A DNA stretch of 64,000 nt from Chitinophaga sp. Cy-1792 (GTDB lineage Bacteria > Bacteroidota > Bacteroidia > Chitinophagales > Chitinophagaceae). Below, piece by piece: positions 36,525-44,522 of the stretch (its first letter is position 1; every line of letters begins with the position of its first letter). The stretch covers positions 62,001 to 126,000 of the forward strand of contig NZ_VWWO01000002.1 in assembly GCF_011752935.1 (NCBI RefSeq). Reading direction: 5' to 3'. The notes beneath the pieces were generated by a model. It did no database searches and was not told the DNA's origin. It was given only the letters and a program-made list of their open reading frames with translations. Position numbers and translations under genes: made by a program.

Positions 36525-37091
36525 ATGTTAAGAACAAATGAATTTTTTTTGCTGTTTATAGAGAAATTATACGAACAGCAGGCAAAAGGCGGCCATATCT
36601 CCCTGAAAACATATACGCCGGGTGAATTCCTGCTGCTGCAACAGGAGCAGCCACGAAATGTCTTTATCCTGAAAAGCGGCATTACCAAGTGCTATATCAG
36701 TGAAGATAATGGCAAAGATTATATTTTTGAATTTCTGGGTATAGGCCAGATAATGGGAGAACTGGAAGTTATCCGCGATGCCCGTTATTTATGCAGTGTA
36801 GAAGCCATTACAGCTGTTGCTGCATATGTTGTTTCCGTGCAGCTGTTCAGAGAGCTGCTGCAGCAGGAGCAGGAATTTAAAAATATGGTAATCAGTGAAT
36901 TGGCGGATCGTTTGTACAATACCTGTACCCGTATATCTTCCCAACAGCTCTATACGCTGGAACATGCTCTGAAGAACCTGCTACAGGTACAGGAACAGCA
37001 GCAGCTGAAAATCTCCAAGGAAAATATGGCTGCTTACCTGGGCGTGACTATACGAAGTTTGAACCGTGCGCTGAAAAACCTGCAACAATAA
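36525..37091 (+). CDS. Crp/Fnr-family regulator adjacent to the tailocin locus
   Basis: A 188-residue regulator with an N-terminal beta-roll (about residues 20-110: GGHISLKTYTPGEFLLLQQE from first Gly to last Glu) and a C-terminal winged helix KISKENMAAYLGVTIRSLNR (first Lys to last Arg). No Cys cluster is present. It is the last gene before the 600-base leader of the tailocin cluster, read in the same direction. It may regulate that cluster, but homologues are common and adjacency alone is weak evidence. Confidence 0.9.
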   Translation: MLRTNEFFLLFIEKLYEQQAKGGHISLKTYTPGEFLLLQQEQPRNVFILKSGITKCYISEDNGKDYIFEFLGIGQIMGELEVIRDARYLCSVEAITAVAAYVVSVQLFRELLQQEQEFKNMVISELADRLYNTCTRISSQQLYTLEHALKNLLQVQEQQQLKISKENMAAYLGVTIRSLNRALKNLQQ

Positions 37092-37693
37092 TTGTGGTCT
37101 TTACAAAAGGATGAAATTGAACATATTAGAGAAGCTGACTCAGGAATGCAGCAGGCGGCTAAAAGCGTGTAAAACGCAATCTCATAGGGGAGATGCAGCC
37201 GGTCATTTATTTGCTTTCACAACTATTCTTTTCTACATAAATTCTACGACAGATTTTTATTCATTACGCAAATACAATGCGTAGCGAATTGCTTACTTTG
37301 TATTGTTACCCACTGAAAAACAACCAACGATAGTTGAATAACCATGCAAAAAAATGTTGTTTTTTCGTGCCGGATAATTTTGTGTGAACCTGTTTTTAAT
37401 TTAAATTTGTGATGTTGTACTCTATAATTCGCGTTGTAAAATGCAGATTGCTATCCGAAACATCTTTTCTCAGATTACCCCACTTATCTGGACTTTCAAG
37501 TATTGTAGATCGCAGATTGTTTTACAGATCGTGTCATGACTGTTGACAAGTAAATTCCTATATTAATCTGGTTTGCTCCGGTGAGCAACTACCTGTGCTA
37601 TACCCTGCAAAGAGTATATGCTATGGAAGTGCCATGTCCTTTCTGAACGGACATGCCGGACATTGTTTGTCTATACTTAAATAACCGTTTTTA
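37092..37693 (+). other. Intergenic leader of the tailocin cluster, no convincing gene
   Basis: 602 bases of mostly A/T-rich DNA. It contains a consensus promoter at 37379-37409 and a small inverted repeat (ATGTCC with GGACAT) near 37634-37654. A 57-codon frame at 37111-37284 has an AAAGG before its ATG but no family resemblance. Confidence 0.6.
37379..37409 (+). promoter_or_regulatory. Consensus Bacteroidetes promoter for the lysis/early unit
   Basis: TTTG at 37379-37382, exactly 19 bases, then TAAATTTG at 37402-37409. This matches TTTG-N19-TAnnTTTG. Predicted transcription starts near 37416, leaving about 275 bases of untranslated leader. Confidence 0.75.
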
Positions 37694-37978
37694 ATGAAAG
37701 CAGATGTGATTTCCCGCAGGGAAGAAGGGGCTGCTATTGCTTATACCATCCTCAATAATAACGTACCGGAAGTACTGTACCGGATTTACCAATATTTAAT
37801 TAACCGTAAAGGAACGTTTGTACACCCGGTGACGGTGGGACTCGACTTCGGCATCAGGTACGACGTAGCGGCAGTGTGGGGTACTACACAATTAAAGCAA
37901 CTGTTAAGAATAGGCGTGATAACGCAGCAGGTCCGTGCTGGTATTAATCAGCCGGTACTGTATGGCGTGCCCGGATAG
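37694..37978 (+). CDS. Small unknown protein, first gene of the tailocin cluster
   Basis: A 94-residue soluble protein of unknown family. The sequence IYQYLINRKGTFVHPVTVGL and the later LKQLLRIGVITQQVRAG resemble helix-turn-helix spacing with a wing, so a DNA-binding role is possible but unsupported by a clear signature. It follows a leader with an A/T-rich TTTTTA directly before the ATG. It could be a regulator of the particle genes. Confidence 0.6.
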   Translation: MKADVISRREEGAAIAYTILNNNVPEVLYRIYQYLINRKGTFVHPVTVGLDFGIRYDVAAVWGTTQLKQLLRIGVITQQVRAGINQPVLYGVPG

Positions 37979-38022
37979 CTGTTTGCTTCCTCAAAATTTA
38001 TTCACCATTTAATCCGCTTTTT

Positions 38023-38529
38023 ATGAAGAAGATACATCCGATAGGCCATAGCCTGTCTGGCAGGCAGCGCGCGCACTTTGATGAGATATGGGAAAACATT
38101 ATTGCCAATATCAGCAGCCGGGTGCAACATCCGGCAGAAGAAAGAATGGTGCCGGTATTTACAGCAAAACAACAATTGCAGGAACAGCAATTGCACATAG
38201 AAACATTGGTGATACGTGCTCCATTTTATATTCCCGTTACGGCAAAGGATAGTCTGCATGCAGGCCTGGTAAAAGTAAACCGAACACTTTTGTATGTACC
38301 GGATGATAAGCCGGAGGAGATTTTTCCGCACAGGCAGACAGCCTATACCTATGCATATACGCAAGGGCTGGAACTCCTGAAATTATCGCTGCTACGGGCA
38401 TTTGATGCCGGGCGTTTTGCAGCGGTGCATAAAGGAAGTACGGTGGTTTATACGATCGATAAAAAGCGCTTTTATGAATTTCAGTCGCGAACATTGACAG
38501 AGAAAGCAACACCGGAAAGTAAATTATAG
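38023..38529 (+). CDS. Unknown early tailocin-cluster protein
   Basis: A 168-residue soluble protein with no recognised motif. It is basic at the start (MKKIHPIGHSLSGRQRAHFD) and has a middle strand region LHIETLVIRAPFYIPV. The next gene starts 1 base after its stop codon. A CCGCTTTTT leader precedes it, similar to that before the 44139 gene. Function unknown. Confidence 0.6.
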   Translation: MKKIHPIGHSLSGRQRAHFDEIWENIIANISSRVQHPAEERMVPVFTAKQQLQEQQLHIETLVIRAPFYIPVTAKDSLHAGLVKVNRTLLYVPDDKPEEIFPHRQTAYTYAYTQGLELLKLSLLRAFDAGRFAAVHKGSTVVYTIDKKRFYEFQSRTLTEKATPESKL

Positions 38530-38530
38530 G

Positions 38531-38743
38531 ATGCAACAGCCAGATGTGATAGTGACCAACACTCCTTTGTACAATGAGGAAATACTGGATGTGATCACCA
38601 GGTTTACTTCTTTTGACGGGCGGGTGTGGCAGGGTAAAATAAAGATTGAAACAGAGGCATCAGGAACGATTTCCCTGGATGGAAGGCATGAGTATAACGA
38701 CTATGAAGAACAGTATGGATTTATACTTGTGGCTGCGCAATAA
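38531..38743 (+). CDS. Small unknown protein
   Basis: A 70-residue acidic protein, almost all short strands by composition (VWQGKIKIETEASGTISLDG, first Val to last Gly). Its ATG begins 1 base after the preceding stop, so translation is coupled. It has no signal peptide or known domain. Confidence 0.55.
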   Translation: MQQPDVIVTNTPLYNEEILDVITRFTSFDGRVWQGKIKIETEASGTISLDGRHEYNDYEEQYGFILVAAQ

Positions 38744-38752
38744 GATAAACAA

Positions 38753-38977
38753 ATGTCCCTAACCTTGAAAATGAAACAGCAGATTGCAGATGTACTCGCA
38801 GATGATCAATGGTCCACAGATGAAGAACTGGCCGATATGATCACAAGTGACATGCAACTGCCTGTATCCTATGAAAACCTGCTGGTTATCATTCAGGAAG
38901 AACGCCCGTTTTTTCTACATGCAGGAGGCGGTCATATTATTGACTGGACCCGCTTTGAGCGTTGTGCCATGATATGA
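38753..38977 (+). CDS. Small unknown protein
   Basis: A 74-residue acidic, helical protein (LADDQWSTDEELADMITSDM, first Leu to last Met) 9 bases after the previous gene. It might be a winged-helix-like adaptor (helix, helix, then FFLHAGGGHIIDW as a hairpin), but this is only a visual impression. Function unknown. Confidence 0.55.
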   Translation: MSLTLKMKQQIADVLADDQWSTDEELADMITSDMQLPVSYENLLVIIQEERPFFLHAGGGHIIDWTRFERCAMI

Positions 38978-39046
38978 CCGCCTGCTGACCGGCAGGTGGG
39001 CAGTAGTCATGCATGAAAAAGAATGGTATCCTTTTAAAACAATTCA

Positions 39047-39364
39047 ATGAGTATCAAAAAAAGTATTTATGACACACTCGACAAAAGCCTGAGAAAAGAT
39101 TTCGTTATAGGCGCATTTATGGGATGTATAGCAGCGATCATCGCACTGTTTTCCTGGGGAGTACACAATGAAATTCAAACGATCCGGTGTAATGAAAAGT
39201 TTGCGGCTTTTGCGGTAACCCTGCAGCAACAGACACAGCAAAAACTGGATGAAAAAGATCGTGAGATTGACAGTCTGCGCCTGAAAGCAGCCATGGAGCT
39301 GAAGAAAGTGACAGCTATCCGTAAAAAGATAGAAGAACAAATAAAACAAGACACCAATAAATGA
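39047..39364 (+). CDS. Membrane-anchored coiled-coil protein, lysis cassette (holin or i-spanin candidate)
   Basis: A 105-residue protein with one transmembrane segment at about residues 20-40 (IGAFMGCIAAIIALFSWGV) followed by a charged heptad-rich periplasmic region (LQQQTQQKLDEKDREIDSLR, first Leu to last Arg). That topology, N-in with a coiled coil outside, is shared by inner-membrane spanins and some holin-like proteins. Its stop overlaps the next start by ATGA. It is the first gene of the lysis cassette. Confidence 0.65.
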   Translation: MSIKKSIYDTLDKSLRKDFVIGAFMGCIAAIIALFSWGVHNEIQTIRCNEKFAAFAVTLQQQTQQKLDEKDREIDSLRLKAAMELKKVTAIRKKIEEQIKQDTNK

Positions 39365-39591
39365 AGCCAATAATTGTAGTAGTACTGGTGATGATCACCA
39401 TGAGTGCTTCCCCTTCGGCCTCCATGCCGGAGGATATTACGCCGGAAGTCTTCCGGCCTATCGACAGCATGATTGTGACGAAGCGTAATCAGAATTTTCA
39501 ACAACTGGATACTGCGATTAACCAGTTGCAACAGGCTGCTGTACAGTATGCAGAAATCACGATGCTCATCGATCAACATGCTAAATCCTAA
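39361..39591 (+). CDS. Small exported protein in the lysis cassette
   Basis: A 76-residue protein with a signal peptide (hydrophobic residues 2-17, probable cleavage near ASMPE) and a short helical mature part (QLDTAINQLQQAAVQYAEIT, first Gln to last Thr). It overlaps the preceding gene by 4 bases and is 3 bases before the lipoprotein gene. It may act with the neighbouring membrane proteins in envelope disruption. Confidence 0.6.
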   Translation: MKPIIVVVLVMITMSASPSASMPEDITPEVFRPIDSMIVTKRNQNFQQLDTAINQLQQAAVQYAEITMLIDQHAKS

Positions 39592-39594
39592 CCT

Positions 39595-40077
39595 ATGAAA
39601 TACGGGTTGTTATTGCTGCCGATAGCATTGGCAGCGTGTTCAAAAGTGACGAGGTCCGTGCAGCAGACGCAAAGTACTGCTTCCTGGGCAGCTGTTCATA
39701 CCACTACAACTTCCACAAAACTGGATACACTGGTGGAAATAAAAGGTGACAGTATGAGTGCCATCCTGGATCTTGGTGGTGATTCCTGCAGCGATTCACT
39801 GGTAGAGCGAAAGGTAGAGGAGAATGGCCTCCATTTGCATGCTGTTTTTAATACCAGGACAAAGCAGCTGCAGGCAAAAATATATACAGATCCCCGCCAG
39901 GTGCCGGTGATTATTTCCCGGACCGTGACGCAAACAGATAGTACAGGTAGCCATCAGCAACAGCAGCAAACTATCGAACAAAAGCGTGTATCCGATGGCA
40001 TTAGAAAGTGGTGGTGGGGCTTATTGATTGCATTGGCTTTGATTTGGATGATCTTCAATAAACTAAAAAAATTATGA
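39595..40077 (+). CDS. Lipoprotein with C-terminal membrane anchor, unimolecular spanin-like
   Basis: A 160-residue protein with a lipobox LAAC (Cys15), for outer-membrane anchoring, and a C-terminal transmembrane helix WWWGLLIALALIWMIF followed by NKLKKL. The middle is a hydrophilic periplasmic region rich in Gln, Thr and Ser (TQTDSTGSHQQQQQT). One lipid anchor and one inner-membrane anchor in one chain is the layout of T1 gp11-type u-spanins, which fuse the two membranes at the end of lysis. It lies directly before the muramidase gene, overlapping it by 4 bases. Confidence 0.65.
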   Translation: MKYGLLLLPIALAACSKVTRSVQQTQSTASWAAVHTTTTSTKLDTLVEIKGDSMSAILDLGGDSCSDSLVERKVEENGLHLHAVFNTRTKQLQAKIYTDPRQVPVIISRTVTQTDSTGSHQQQQQTIEQKRVSDGIRKWWWGLLIALALIWMIFNKLKKL

Positions 40078-40652
40078 TTAGCGAAACAGCATTCGGGCAG
40101 GCCGCTGCTACCATTGGTTGTGAAGTGGCCGTCATTAAAGCAGTTGCCAAAATAGAATCAGCAGGCGCCGGATTTGATAGTTCGGGAAAATTGAAAGTCC
40201 TGTTTGAACCGCATATTTTCTGGCAGCAGCTGTTGATAAAGAAAATTAATCCGGAGCGATATGCGGCTACTTACAAGGACGTATTGTATGCACAGTATAA
40301 GCAGGACCATGGATCTTATAATGTACAATGGGATAAGTTAAATCGTGCCAGGCAGATAAATGAAGAGGCGGCTATGAAAAGTGCCAGTTACGGTATGTTT
40401 CAGATAATGGGATTCAACCATGAAGCGGCGGGATTTAATACAGTGGCGGATATGGTAGTCGCATTCAATACCGGAGAAGATGCGCAGCTACAGGGTTTTG
40501 TAAAGTTTATACAATCAAATAAACTGCATGTGGCATTACAGCAAAAAGATTTCACCACGTTTGCTAAAAAATACAATGGTCCTTCGTATGCGTTGAATGC
40601 ATATGATACTAAAATGCAAACGTATTATTTACAAATTAAAAATAAGAGTTAA
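40074..40652 (+). CDS. N-acetylmuramidase endolysin
   Basis: A 192-residue enzyme of the N-acetylmuramidase family (PF11860 type). KIESAGAGF holds the catalytic Glu (Glu28), LKVLFEPHIFW is the family's second motif, and YGMFQIMGFNHEAAG fits the muramidase active-site groove. It has no signal peptide, so release to the periplasm needs a holin or a pinholin-like partner, or lysis from the particle context. It cleaves peptidoglycan and so frees the assembled particles. It starts within the preceding stop (ATGA) and ends in a TAATG overlap with the next gene. Confidence 0.88.
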   Translation: MISETAFGQAAATIGCEVAVIKAVAKIESAGAGFDSSGKLKVLFEPHIFWQQLLIKKINPERYAATYKDVLYAQYKQDHGSYNVQWDKLNRARQINEEAAMKSASYGMFQIMGFNHEAAGFNTVADMVVAFNTGEDAQLQGFVKFIQSNKLHVALQQKDFTTFAKKYNGPSYALNAYDTKMQTYYLQIKNKS

Positions 40653-40939
40653 TGCATCAGCTGACATTTACCGATGTAGAAAGAAAGATCTACGTGACGA
40701 TGGCTACTACCCTGAAAGATCCTGTGAATAAGGATGAACAGTTCTATCTGTCTGCCATTAACGGGATTATTTCTTACCTTGATCAGCAGCTGTTTTACTG
40801 CTGGAGTAAGGGTGTTCCTTACACATTAAATGAGTTTATTTATTTTGCAGAAATTCATGGACTGCACCTGAAAATCTTTGCAGATATTAATGATGTGCCT
40901 GTGGTACAGTATCTGCGTTCAGCAACTACGATGATGTAA
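40652..40939 (+). CDS. Unknown last protein of the lysis unit
   Basis: A 95-residue soluble protein that starts one base before the end of the muramidase gene (TAATG overlap), so it is translationally coupled. It has helical segments (YLDQQLFYCWSKGVPYTLNE, first Tyr to last Glu) and no known domain. It could be an endolysin modulator or another particle-release factor. It is followed by the promoter region of the structural unit. Confidence 0.55.
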   Translation: MHQLTFTDVERKIYVTMATTLKDPVNKDEQFYLSAINGIISYLDQQLFYCWSKGVPYTLNEFIYFAEIHGLHLKIFADINDVPVVQYLRSATTMM

Positions 40940-40968
40940 AAAAAAGTTGAAAATTTTTAATGAAAATG

Positions 40969-41000
40969 TTTGTTTTTCTTCTTCGTAATTTCTATCTTTG
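40969..41000 (+). promoter_or_regulatory. Promoter of the structural (tail) unit
   Basis: TTTG at 40969-40972, 20 bases, then TATCTTTG at 40993-41000, a near-exact Bacteroidetes promoter. About 200 bases of A/T-rich leader separate the expected start from the first structural ATG at 41207, with no gene in between. Confidence 0.7.
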
Positions 41001-41206
41001 ACTTATCAAAAGATTGTTAGTTAACCAAATAATTTAATCCCTTTAAATACTTTCCTGTAGCACGTTTCAAGAGATGCAACTTTCATTTTTTTTATTACAG
41101 AAGTGAATTTTTTCAGATGAAATATTATCCTTGTTATTTGTTTGTTTAACCATTAAAACTACAGGGTTTTGTTAGCACCGGGGATTAGTTTTCAATTGTA
41201 TTTTTT

Positions 41207-41818
41207 ATGGCGGAATCATTGAATATTTTTCCTGAAGCATTGGTGAAGGAAAGTATTGGTAAGGCATTGTCTCATATAAAAAGCAGTAGCACGGATTACC
41301 TGGCGGTGTTGCTGAATGGGATGGCGCTGGATGGATATAATTTTTATCAGCAGGCGAAGCAATTACTGGTAGAAGAGGCCGGGGGCCGGAAGTTGTTGAT
41401 GGCTTATGGTTATGATGCACAACATACGGCTGGTCCTGTGATGATCATCTCTACAGAAAGTGAGGAACCTGCTACTACGAATGAATGGCTGGCATTGGGC
41501 CAGGGGTTTGTTACCGCGGACGATCTGGTATTGGGAGACGGTGAGTCGACTTATTTCACCAGGCGTAAAAAGGCGACGATGTCGCTGACGATACTATCCG
41601 ATAATCCTGCAGAAGTGGCAATGTTGTATGCCGCTGTCACCGGAATGCTATTGTCAATACAATTACATCTGCATTTATCGGGGCTGGAGCAGCTAACGAT
41701 AGGAGGAGGAAGCAGTGCGCGTTATGAGGCGTTATTACCCGCCATATCTAACAGGAGTATCCTGTTAAACTTTGAGTATAACTACAGCGCTCCTTCCATT
41801 CCTGCGGGGCTGCAATAA
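41207..41818 (+). CDS. Tail terminator or completion protein candidate
   Basis: A 203-residue soluble protein without recognised family. It is the first gene before the sheath, the usual place of the tail-terminator gene in contractile tail operons, and its size fits. Strand-rich segments (LTILSDNPAEVAMLYAAVTG, first Leu to last Gly, and SILLNFEYNYSAP) resemble the small alpha/beta folds of tail-end proteins. Assigned only by position. Confidence 0.5.
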   Translation: MAESLNIFPEALVKESIGKALSHIKSSSTDYLAVLLNGMALDGYNFYQQAKQLLVEEAGGRKLLMAYGYDAQHTAGPVMIISTESEEPATTNEWLALGQGFVTADDLVLGDGESTYFTRRKKATMSLTILSDNPAEVAMLYAAVTGMLLSIQLHLHLSGLEQLTIGGGSSARYEALLPAISNRSILLNFEYNYSAPSIPAGLQ

Positions 41819-41897
41819 AGCAGGATTATTTCCACATAAAAGATCGCTTCACAACATCTTTAGTAAAGATTGCTATCATTATTGATTAGAATTTTTA

Positions 41898-43535
41898 ATG
41901 GCAACAAAAGTAAACATTAACGGAAAGCTGACGTCGTTACCAGGCGTATATGCAATTACCAAGTCAGGCATTGTTAACCCTCCAAGTAATTTATCTTATG
42001 GCAACATTGTGATTATTGATGATGGTATCGGGGCTGGTTTTGGCGCTGGAACAGGTGTGCTGGGTACTGCACAGCAGGGCGCCGACAGTATCTACGAATT
42101 TTCTTCCCTGCAGGCCATGCGTGATTTCGTGAAAGGTGGTGAGCTGTGGAACCTGGCTTTACCGCTGTTCAAACCTGCCAGATCTTCTGCTGAGCCTATC
42201 AACGGTGTCAGTAAGGTGTTTCTGATCCATGCAAGGGAAACGGCACCTGCAAATATCAAACTGCAACTGGCTAATGGTAGCCTGGAAATCGTAACCCTGG
42301 ATGAAGGCCTGAATGCCAACGGTACGCTGGCAGCTGGTAAACTGGTAAGTGGTTATGCCGCTAAACTCAGCGCAGGTGTTTCCGATAAGAACAAATTTGT
42401 AGTGTCTTTTTATCACGGTGCTTTCAAAGGTACTGATACCCTGAATAACTTACCATTCGATGGTATCGCTGCCGCAGACACCAGGGCCGCACAAATCGTT
42501 TCTTCTCCTGAAGTAGCCAGCATCACTGAACTGGTAACCTGGATGAATGCCAGCAACGCTTTTAAAACCGGCTTCCGCCTGAAAGATTCAGCGGTAACTA
42601 CCACCGGTGCTATCGTTGCAGCCGACCTGGCAACCTACCCGGATTATGTACTGGCAACCGGCGCTACGGAAACGTATACTCCGGCAGCTTTTGACGCAGC
42701 ACTGAGTGCCCTGAATACGAAAGACTTCTCCTTCTTCTTCAGCACCCGCTATGCAGACGAAGTGAAACATGCCAATAACCAGAAACTGCTCGACTTCATC
42801 ACCAGTGGTGAATCCAAATACGAACGCTTTATGGTAGCTGCTGCACAGGCAGATAAAGCAGGATTCAATACAGGTGAAAACGCCAGCATTGCTGCTGCTC
42901 ATTACTATAACAGTGACCGCGTTATCCTGGTGCATGGCGCTGCAAAGCTGACCACTTCTACCGGTTTTAAACTGGTAAGCCAGCTGTATAAAGCTGCTGC
43001 TGTACTGGGCCGTATCGCCGGTCTGGCGCCACAGACACCTGCTACCTTTAAACGTATAGCCATCAACGGTGAAGTACACAAACTGGAAAATGCAGAGCTG
43101 GAACTGGCTAACGATAGCGGTCTGCTCGTTACCCACTACGATTACGAACTGGATGACTATGTAATTCTTCAGGGCATCAATACCCTGCAGCAGAATGAGT
43201 ACCTGGTGAATGAAGACGGTACCTCTCCAAGCATTGCCGTGAAACGTATCACTGCACAACTCAACAAAGAGATTGTGGTGAATGCTAAACGTAAGTTCTT
43301 CGGTAAAGATAACGTTGGTCCTAACCGTAACAGCGTTACCGAAGCTGACCTGAAAGCCTGGCTGGAAGGCTTCCTGCAAAGCAGAACAGCCAACGCACTC
43401 ACAGATAACCTGATCATTCGTTTCGGTAATGTAAGTGCCTCCGTTTCCGGCGATAACTACTACGTGCAGTACGAGTTCGTACCAAACTTCGAAGTGAATA
43501 AAATCGTGATCACCGGTGTGATCCTGGAAGCATAG
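41898..43535 (+). CDS. Contractile tail sheath protein
   Basis: A 545-residue protein of sheath size. The early segment SLPGVYAITKSG and the C-terminal block with ITAQLNKEIVVNAKRKFFGK (first Ile to last Lys), SVTEADLKAWLEGFLQSR and YEFVPNFEVNKIVITGVIL are characteristic of phage tail sheath C-terminal domains that insert a strand into the neighbour. It forms the contracting outer cylinder around the tube. It is next to the tube gene, as in all contractile systems. Confidence 0.9.
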   Translation: MATKVNINGKLTSLPGVYAITKSGIVNPPSNLSYGNIVIIDDGIGAGFGAGTGVLGTAQQGADSIYEFSSLQAMRDFVKGGELWNLALPLFKPARSSAEPINGVSKVFLIHARETAPANIKLQLANGSLEIVTLDEGLNANGTLAAGKLVSGYAAKLSAGVSDKNKFVVSFYHGAFKGTDTLNNLPFDGIAAADTRAAQIVSSPEVASITELVTWMNASNAFKTGFRLKDSAVTTTGAIVAADLATYPDYVLATGATETYTPAAFDAALSALNTKDFSFFFSTRYADEVKHANNQKLLDFITSGESKYERFMVAAAQADKAGFNTGENASIAAAHYYNSDRVILVHGAAKLTTSTGFKLVSQLYKAAAVLGRIAGLAPQTPATFKRIAINGEVHKLENAELELANDSGLLVTHYDYELDDYVILQGINTLQQNEYLVNEDGTSPSIAVKRITAQLNKEIVVNAKRKFFGKDNVGPNRNSVTEADLKAWLEGFLQSRTANALTDNLIIRFGNVSASVSGDNYYVQYEFVPNFEVNKIVITGVILEA

Positions 43536-43584
43536 TTCTTCCCCTTTAAAGATTGAAGATCGCTATTTTTTTATATTTTTTTAA

Positions 43585-44085
43585 ATGGCAGAAAAGGTTT
43601 TTACTGGAGCTATTGCTTTAATTAAGAGTGAAGGAGAAGTAATCGGTTTAATGCGTAACGTTACCGCTACCGAAAATATCCGTAGGGTACCTGTAAGAGG
43701 TATCGGTACCATTATGGCATCGGAGCAGGCAGTTACCGAATGGGAAGGTACCCTCACCTGTGAATTTATGGAAGTACGCTTCGATAAAACAGGAATCAAA
43801 AATGCAATCAAAAGAGCATTCCCAAGTATCGGTTCCCAGGTACTCAATGACGGATCTTCCTTCGAAGATCAGCTGATCCTCGATACAGATGGTGTTCAGT
43901 TGGACATCTTCAAAAAAGTTTCTGACGTAATTGATGCACAAGGTGTGATCAAACCTAAGTTACAGCCATACGCCAGCGTGAAAAACTGTCTGATCGAATC
44001 CGACAGCTTCAACATCAGCGAAGCCGCTATCGCAGGACATAACCAGTCATTCAAATACCTGACCCCGATTACTTATATCCAATAA
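43585..44085 (+). CDS. Tail tube protein
   Basis: A 166-residue protein of tube size and gp19-like pattern: an opening strand pair VFTGAIALIKSEG, then RRVPVRGIGTIMASEQAVTE, and a closing FKYLTPITYIQ. It stacks as hexameric rings inside the sheath and carries no enzymatic motif. It is the highest-copy inner component and directly follows the sheath gene, with a T-rich leader before its ATG. Confidence 0.88.
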   Translation: MAEKVFTGAIALIKSEGEVIGLMRNVTATENIRRVPVRGIGTIMASEQAVTEWEGTLTCEFMEVRFDKTGIKNAIKRAFPSIGSQVLNDGSSFEDQLILDTDGVQLDIFKKVSDVIDAQGVIKPKLQPYASVKNCLIESDSFNISEAAIAGHNQSFKYLTPITYIQ

Positions 44086-44138
44086 TAAGTATTCATTGAC
44101 CCTAATAAGATCGTACACAATTTAACCGCTTTTTCATA

Positions 44139-44522
44139 ATGAACGAAGGCACAAACGAAAAGAAAATGCCGCTCAGATCTGTATCTGTCCGTATCGGTAA
44201 TAACGATTATACCATTAACTATCCTAACACCGGTCAATTAATTGATATTGACGTTTTAAAGGCACAGTTCTCCGGAGGCAATTATGAAAAGCTGAAGTAC
44301 AGCTATGACGCAGGTTTTCTGCGTAGCGCAGTGACCATCGATGCTGTAGCCACACTTAATGTGTTGCTGCCACAGCTCAAAGAAGATCTGACGGTGAAGT
44401 CACTCTTTGCCCTGGACCGTGACAAAATGGAAATGGTGCTCAGCGAATATATCGCTAAAATAGTACCCTGGTTTGAAGAATGGGATCAGCTGCTTGCAAA
44501 TCCCAATGACAAACAACCATAA
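44139..44522 (+). CDS. Tail assembly chaperone candidate (gpG-like)
   Basis: A 127-residue protein between tube and tape-measure genes, the place of tail assembly chaperones. It opens with a strand-rich NDYTINYPNTGQLIDIDVLK (first Asn to last Lys) and has an acidic C-terminus (WFEEWDQLLANPNDKQP). A leader with ATTTAACCGCTTTTT precedes it. Its stop overlaps the next ATG (TAATG) in the -1 frame, but a stop codon in that frame at 44507-44509 leaves no room for a lambda-type frameshift. Confidence 0.55.
   Translation: MNEGTNEKKMPLRSVSVRIGNNDYTINYPNTGQLIDIDVLKAQFSGGNYEKLKYSYDAGFLRSAVTIDAVATLNVLLPQLKEDLTVKSLFALDRDKMEMVLSEYIAKIVPWFEEWDQLLANPNDKQP

Noticed and set aside
37111..37284. 57-codon open frame in the tailocin leader
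   Set aside because: No family resemblance and it would lie partly upstream of the consensus promoter; may be chance.
41857..41869. TCTTTAGTAAAGA palindrome upstream of the sheath gene
   Set aside because: Short, A/T-rich and not repeated at the other promoters; could be chance.
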